From Glandiceps talaboti (taxonomy: Eukaryota; Hemichordata; Enteropneusta; Spengelidae): a stretch of 64,000 bases of DNA. Positions 46,081 through 64,000 of this stretch are shown here, piece by piece. The stretch spans positions 19,151,740-19,215,739 of the forward strand of contig NC_135561.1 of assembly GCF_964340395.1 (NCBI RefSeq). Reading direction: 5' to 3'. The notes under the pieces were generated by a model, which was not told the DNA's origin, did not search any database, and saw only the letters and a program-made list of their open reading frames with translations. The stretch's first letter is position 1. Each line of letters starts with the position of its first letter. The position numbers and the translations under genes are program-made.

Positions 46081-46139
46081 TTCATTCCGTCTTAAAAAGG
46101 CAGCTTCAATGAATTTTGCTATATTCCTAACTTTAAAAT

Positions 46140-47010
46140 GATCATTATTGTTATTTTAAGGTCCTACTACATGTAACTGCCTATGATATAGATTACTTTT
46201 ATATAAAATATAAAATAAATTTACTGTGCAATAGATATGAAACTATGATTTATTTGGCAAAGTAAACACCTATTAAACCAATTATTTATATTTATATTTA
46301 GGTCGTGATATTTGCATATCACGACCTAGACAATAAAACCCTACCTTTGCAGATTGGTGGATCACTGTTTGCAGGAGTGAAGATTCTAGCAATTATGTTA
46401 CCATATGGTGTAACACATGCACATATTCCATGTGAACACTGCATGCTACCAAAACGTCCGTCTTTATGACATTTAACATCCACGCCAGAATATATAGTCC
46501 ACTTCTTCAGCGCGTACAGATTCTAACATTGCCCGACGTAACTCATGACAATGTCGTGGTACCTCGTCTTTGCCAATAGTATTGCCTATCAAAAGGAACA
46601 AAGTAAAGTTCACGTATTAATAGATAGCAGAATAGTTATTAGGTATTCCAGTAGACGCAGTGATTTTGTATCGTTCATTGCAGCTTCTCGGTTGACAGTG
46701 TCTGTCAGCTCTCTTAACTTGGACTGCATGACTCATTCTATCTGTCTTGCTATTGCTTTGTTACATAAAAGTATATAACCCTACCTACTGTTGGCATGGG
46801 GGAGACCACAGAGGGCATAAATTATAACCACACTAAACCACCACAACATAATGGTTTTCGTGGATTTAGTAGTTGTCAGAGCCTACTTTGGAATCTGTTT
46901 ACAGCAGTATTTATCTGTTCATTCAATTTCCTTTTCGTTAATTTGCTTAATTGCTGAAGTATTCGAATTTAAGAATACTTCAGAGATTTCCCCAAATTAA
47001 AATTTTTTCC
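46140..47010 (-). repeat. Left arm of a head-to-head inverted duplication
   Basis: Read on the - strand, this arm matches about 48830-49680 on the + strand: 5' flank, signal-peptide exon, first intron, thyroglobulin exon and the following intron start. Anchors: GGCTCTGACAACTACTAAAT in both arms before the ATG and GGTAGGGTTTTATTGTCT after the second exon. The spacer between arms is about 1.8 kb. Confidence 0.9.
46345..46849 (-). pseudogene. Frameshifted copy of the first two exons of the TY1/WAP/LDLa gene
   Basis: Exon 1 copy 46849-46785 reads MLWWFSVVIIYALCGLPHAN, against MVIVWWFSVVIIYAFCGLSH in the intact gene. Exon 2 copy 46585-46345 is 241 bp against 240: it gained three bases and lost two, so the thyroglobulin frame breaks after DYIF and stops at WRGC. 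The exon 1 donor is also shifted by two bases. No WAP or LDLa exon was seen further down (below 46140), so the duplication covers the gene start only. Confidence 0.85.
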
Positions 47011-47853
47011 GTAATTTTATTTTTAAACAACAGTCATTTCCAGCCTGATTAAAAAGAAAATAACAGAGTTAAATAGATTCAATACGACTATTAGAGAGAC
47101 GCAAGTTTGAGAGCAGTTCGATGTGACTGAGAGTGAGAACAGAGTCAGAGCCTCATCGAACTAGTGTGCCATAGTAATGCTAGTTTGGAAATAGGGAGCT
47201 CTTGCGCTAGGCCTAGCTACCCTGGAAGTCAGTGTACGATCAGTGCTCACAGCTAAATTCAGTGCCAATTATTTGAGCATTCCGGAACTTTTGTTTGTTG
47301 TAGAAACAACCACTTTCACACTATTTATTTACTTTCTTTACTAATATATGTTTACTTTATATCATAATAACTTCAAATTTCATGTAATTTAGTACATATA
47401 TCAACCATAAAAATGTGCACATGTCCTGTGCATTTTTTAAACATAACTTCTACTTTAATGAGTAATTTGCATAATTCGGTAATTAAGCCTTATAATCAAT
47501 AATTGATTTTATCTTTGTTATGTTTACTGTATTTACCAAATTAAATTGAATTTTAAACTTGCATCTTAATATATAGCCTAAATAAATAAATACAAATTAA
47601 TCATTAAAACTAAAAACTATGCCAACATGTTTTATAGGATATGTGTGCTTAGTTATGGTTGATGTATGTTCAAAATTGAATTAAAATTTGAAGTTTGAAA
47701 TCTTATGATATAGCCTAATTACTAAAAACTATAAATCATGAGGATGACTCATTAATCTTCTGTGGATGTTTCCCAAAATATATCAGTTCTTGTCTTCATC
47801 ATACAGAAGATATATAGCAAGTGTGCCATAGTGTTTGAGATATCATGTTCACG

Positions 47854-47889
<36 letters not shown>

Positions 47890-48829
47890 CAGACACACAC
47901 ACACTACCACACATACATACACACACACATAACATTACCTCCCCTTACGGAAAGTAAAAATGGTATATTGGTTGTAAGATGTACCTTAACAACAGCTTCT
48001 GGCCCTGGTAAGATTAAACCTTGATGGGACGATCAGTTGCAGGAAAAGTTTCCTATTTATAAATTAATGGATAAGCCAGTCGATAAACAGCAAATTAGTA
48101 GACACATATATGCCTAGCATCAAGTCAACGTCCATGGCAGCAGCCTATAATAATGCAATCCAGCAACTAAGATCCTCCAATGGCAACATTGAAATTGTAC
48201 TGCATATTACAGCTTAAGATGTATGTACATTAAAAAATTTAACACGTATATGCATAGCAAATAAACCCTCAGGAACAGCCTCCTGTTAAACCCACTGAAA
48301 ATTACATATCAACCTTTGACCAAATGTTCCAGTTGTGCTGCAACACAATTGGCGAAATTTTTTAATTGTTGCAGTTATTGGGTTGCGAACATGGAGTTTG
48401 CCTGTGCTGTTTATAATTTTGAGAATGAATACAAGGTTAATAGTTATAAACTGTTCTATTTCTAGTAAAAAAGAATACACATTTTCGCTGATGTCTCGTC
48501 AGCATCGTAAGGGTGTACATGTACTTCTGACACACTTGATAATATCCCATTAATTTTGTAGCATACCATTGTGGATGCTTGCAAGACAGTGACATTGTGG
48601 GATTTATTTTCAAGAAATAATTTGAAAAATGTACTGTAGTTGTTTTATAAATTTATAATCTACAAAGAAATATTAATTTATCATCCTGTTTTGGGGATGA
48701 GAAGTGAATGAGCCACTATGGTATAGTCAAATAGTCACACTCAATGTATTTAACTATGTCATTTCCTTTTTAATCAAGCTGGAAATGAAGCTCGTTTAAA
48801 AAACAAATTTCGGATATTACTTTTTTTAA
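47011..48829. other. Spacer between the inverted arms
   Basis: AT-rich, with a dispersed repeat ending in a CAGA run (47856-47888) and ACATTACCTCCCCTTACGG (47933 on), and a piece of the GCAACAAG repeat near 48110. No exon recognised. Confidence 0.55.
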
Positions 48830-48983
48830 TTTAGCTGAAGTATGATTAATTACTATTATGATTAATTTCGAAATTAAGCAAATTAAGCGACAAAAGGAAA
48901 TTGAATGAACAGATAAAATACTGAGGTAAACAGATTCTAAAGTCATTTCAAATTTGGCTCTGACAACTACTAAATCCAGGAAA

Positions 48984-63693
<14,710 letters not shown>

Positions 63694-64000
63694 GTAAGTA
63701 TTCCTATCTCCTATGATTATAATATGATAATGTTGTACACGATGTAAAAAATAAATAATAATGCCATTAAGGATTTTAGACGTGTTTACAATTCACACCC
63801 AAAATCTTGCATTTTCATTCGTCAGAAGTTAGATGTTCTCCATTGAACCTTTCCAACATCATAGAGTCTGAAAAAATAACCTCCATCACATTTCAATTCA
63901 CTTTATTGAAGATAGACATTCTTACAACTTGCTTTAACACGACTAAATCATATATAAACATTCTGCAGTTAATGCATTTGCCAGTGTTACACATTCACCT
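63694..64000. other. Intron at the window end
   Basis: Begins with the GTAAGT donor after LDLa repeat 14; no further exon is visible. Confidence 0.7.

Overview
The window is nuclear DNA from an intron-rich, AT-rich animal. Genes are split by GT-AG introns into short exons, and introns and spacers are packed with non-LTR retrotransposons, foldback MITEs, minisatellites and dinucleotide tracts. A TRIM45-like RING/B-box/filamin protein, a secreted thyroglobulin-1/WAP/LDLa protein, a short-chain dehydrogenase and eIF4G-type domains suggest a marine invertebrate, perhaps a hemichordate or cephalochordate. That placement is inference; no marker in the window fixes the species.

Layout. 1-10.3 kb: remains of two tandem copies of a 3-hydroxybutyrate-dehydrogenase-like SDR gene on the + strand. 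Copy 1 ends at 1613. Copy 2 keeps one NNAG exon (8400-8524) and a last-exon stub (10252-10299) abutting a degenerate L1/Tx1-like LINE. A 5'-truncated LINE with an open 631-aa reverse transcriptase frame (4.2-6.3 kb) and a palindromic transposon (2.7-3.7 kb) lie between them. 10.3-13.4 kb: repeats only.

13.8-28.5 kb, - strand: one gene of ten exons whose junctions all stay in frame. It reads RING, two B-boxes, coiled coil and filamin repeat (exon 1), then a complete eIF4G-type MIF4G domain (exons 2-6), a short Gln-rich linker, and an eIF4G-type C-terminal W2 domain (exons 7-10), 909 residues in all. This TRIM-eIF4G chimera is the most striking item in the window. Its introns hold a 72-bp minisatellite and a 4-kb satellite built of two almost identical 1.9-kb halves.

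31.1-35.7 kb, + strand: a small two-membrane-pass protein (157 aa) whose intron is filled by a tandem array of the same palindromic transposon seen at 2.7 kb. 37.7-41.6 kb, + strand: an unrecognised three-exon protein of 493 aa. 41.6-46.1 kb: inverted-repeat elements and minisatellites.

46.1-64 kb: a head-to-head inverted duplication. The left arm (- strand) carries a frameshifted copy of the first two coding exons. The right arm starts an intact + strand gene coding for a signal peptide, a thyroglobulin type-1 domain, a WAP domain and at least 14 LDLa repeats, every exon in phase 1-1. The gene runs off the window. Six of the 14 LDLa repeats lack the same two cysteines.
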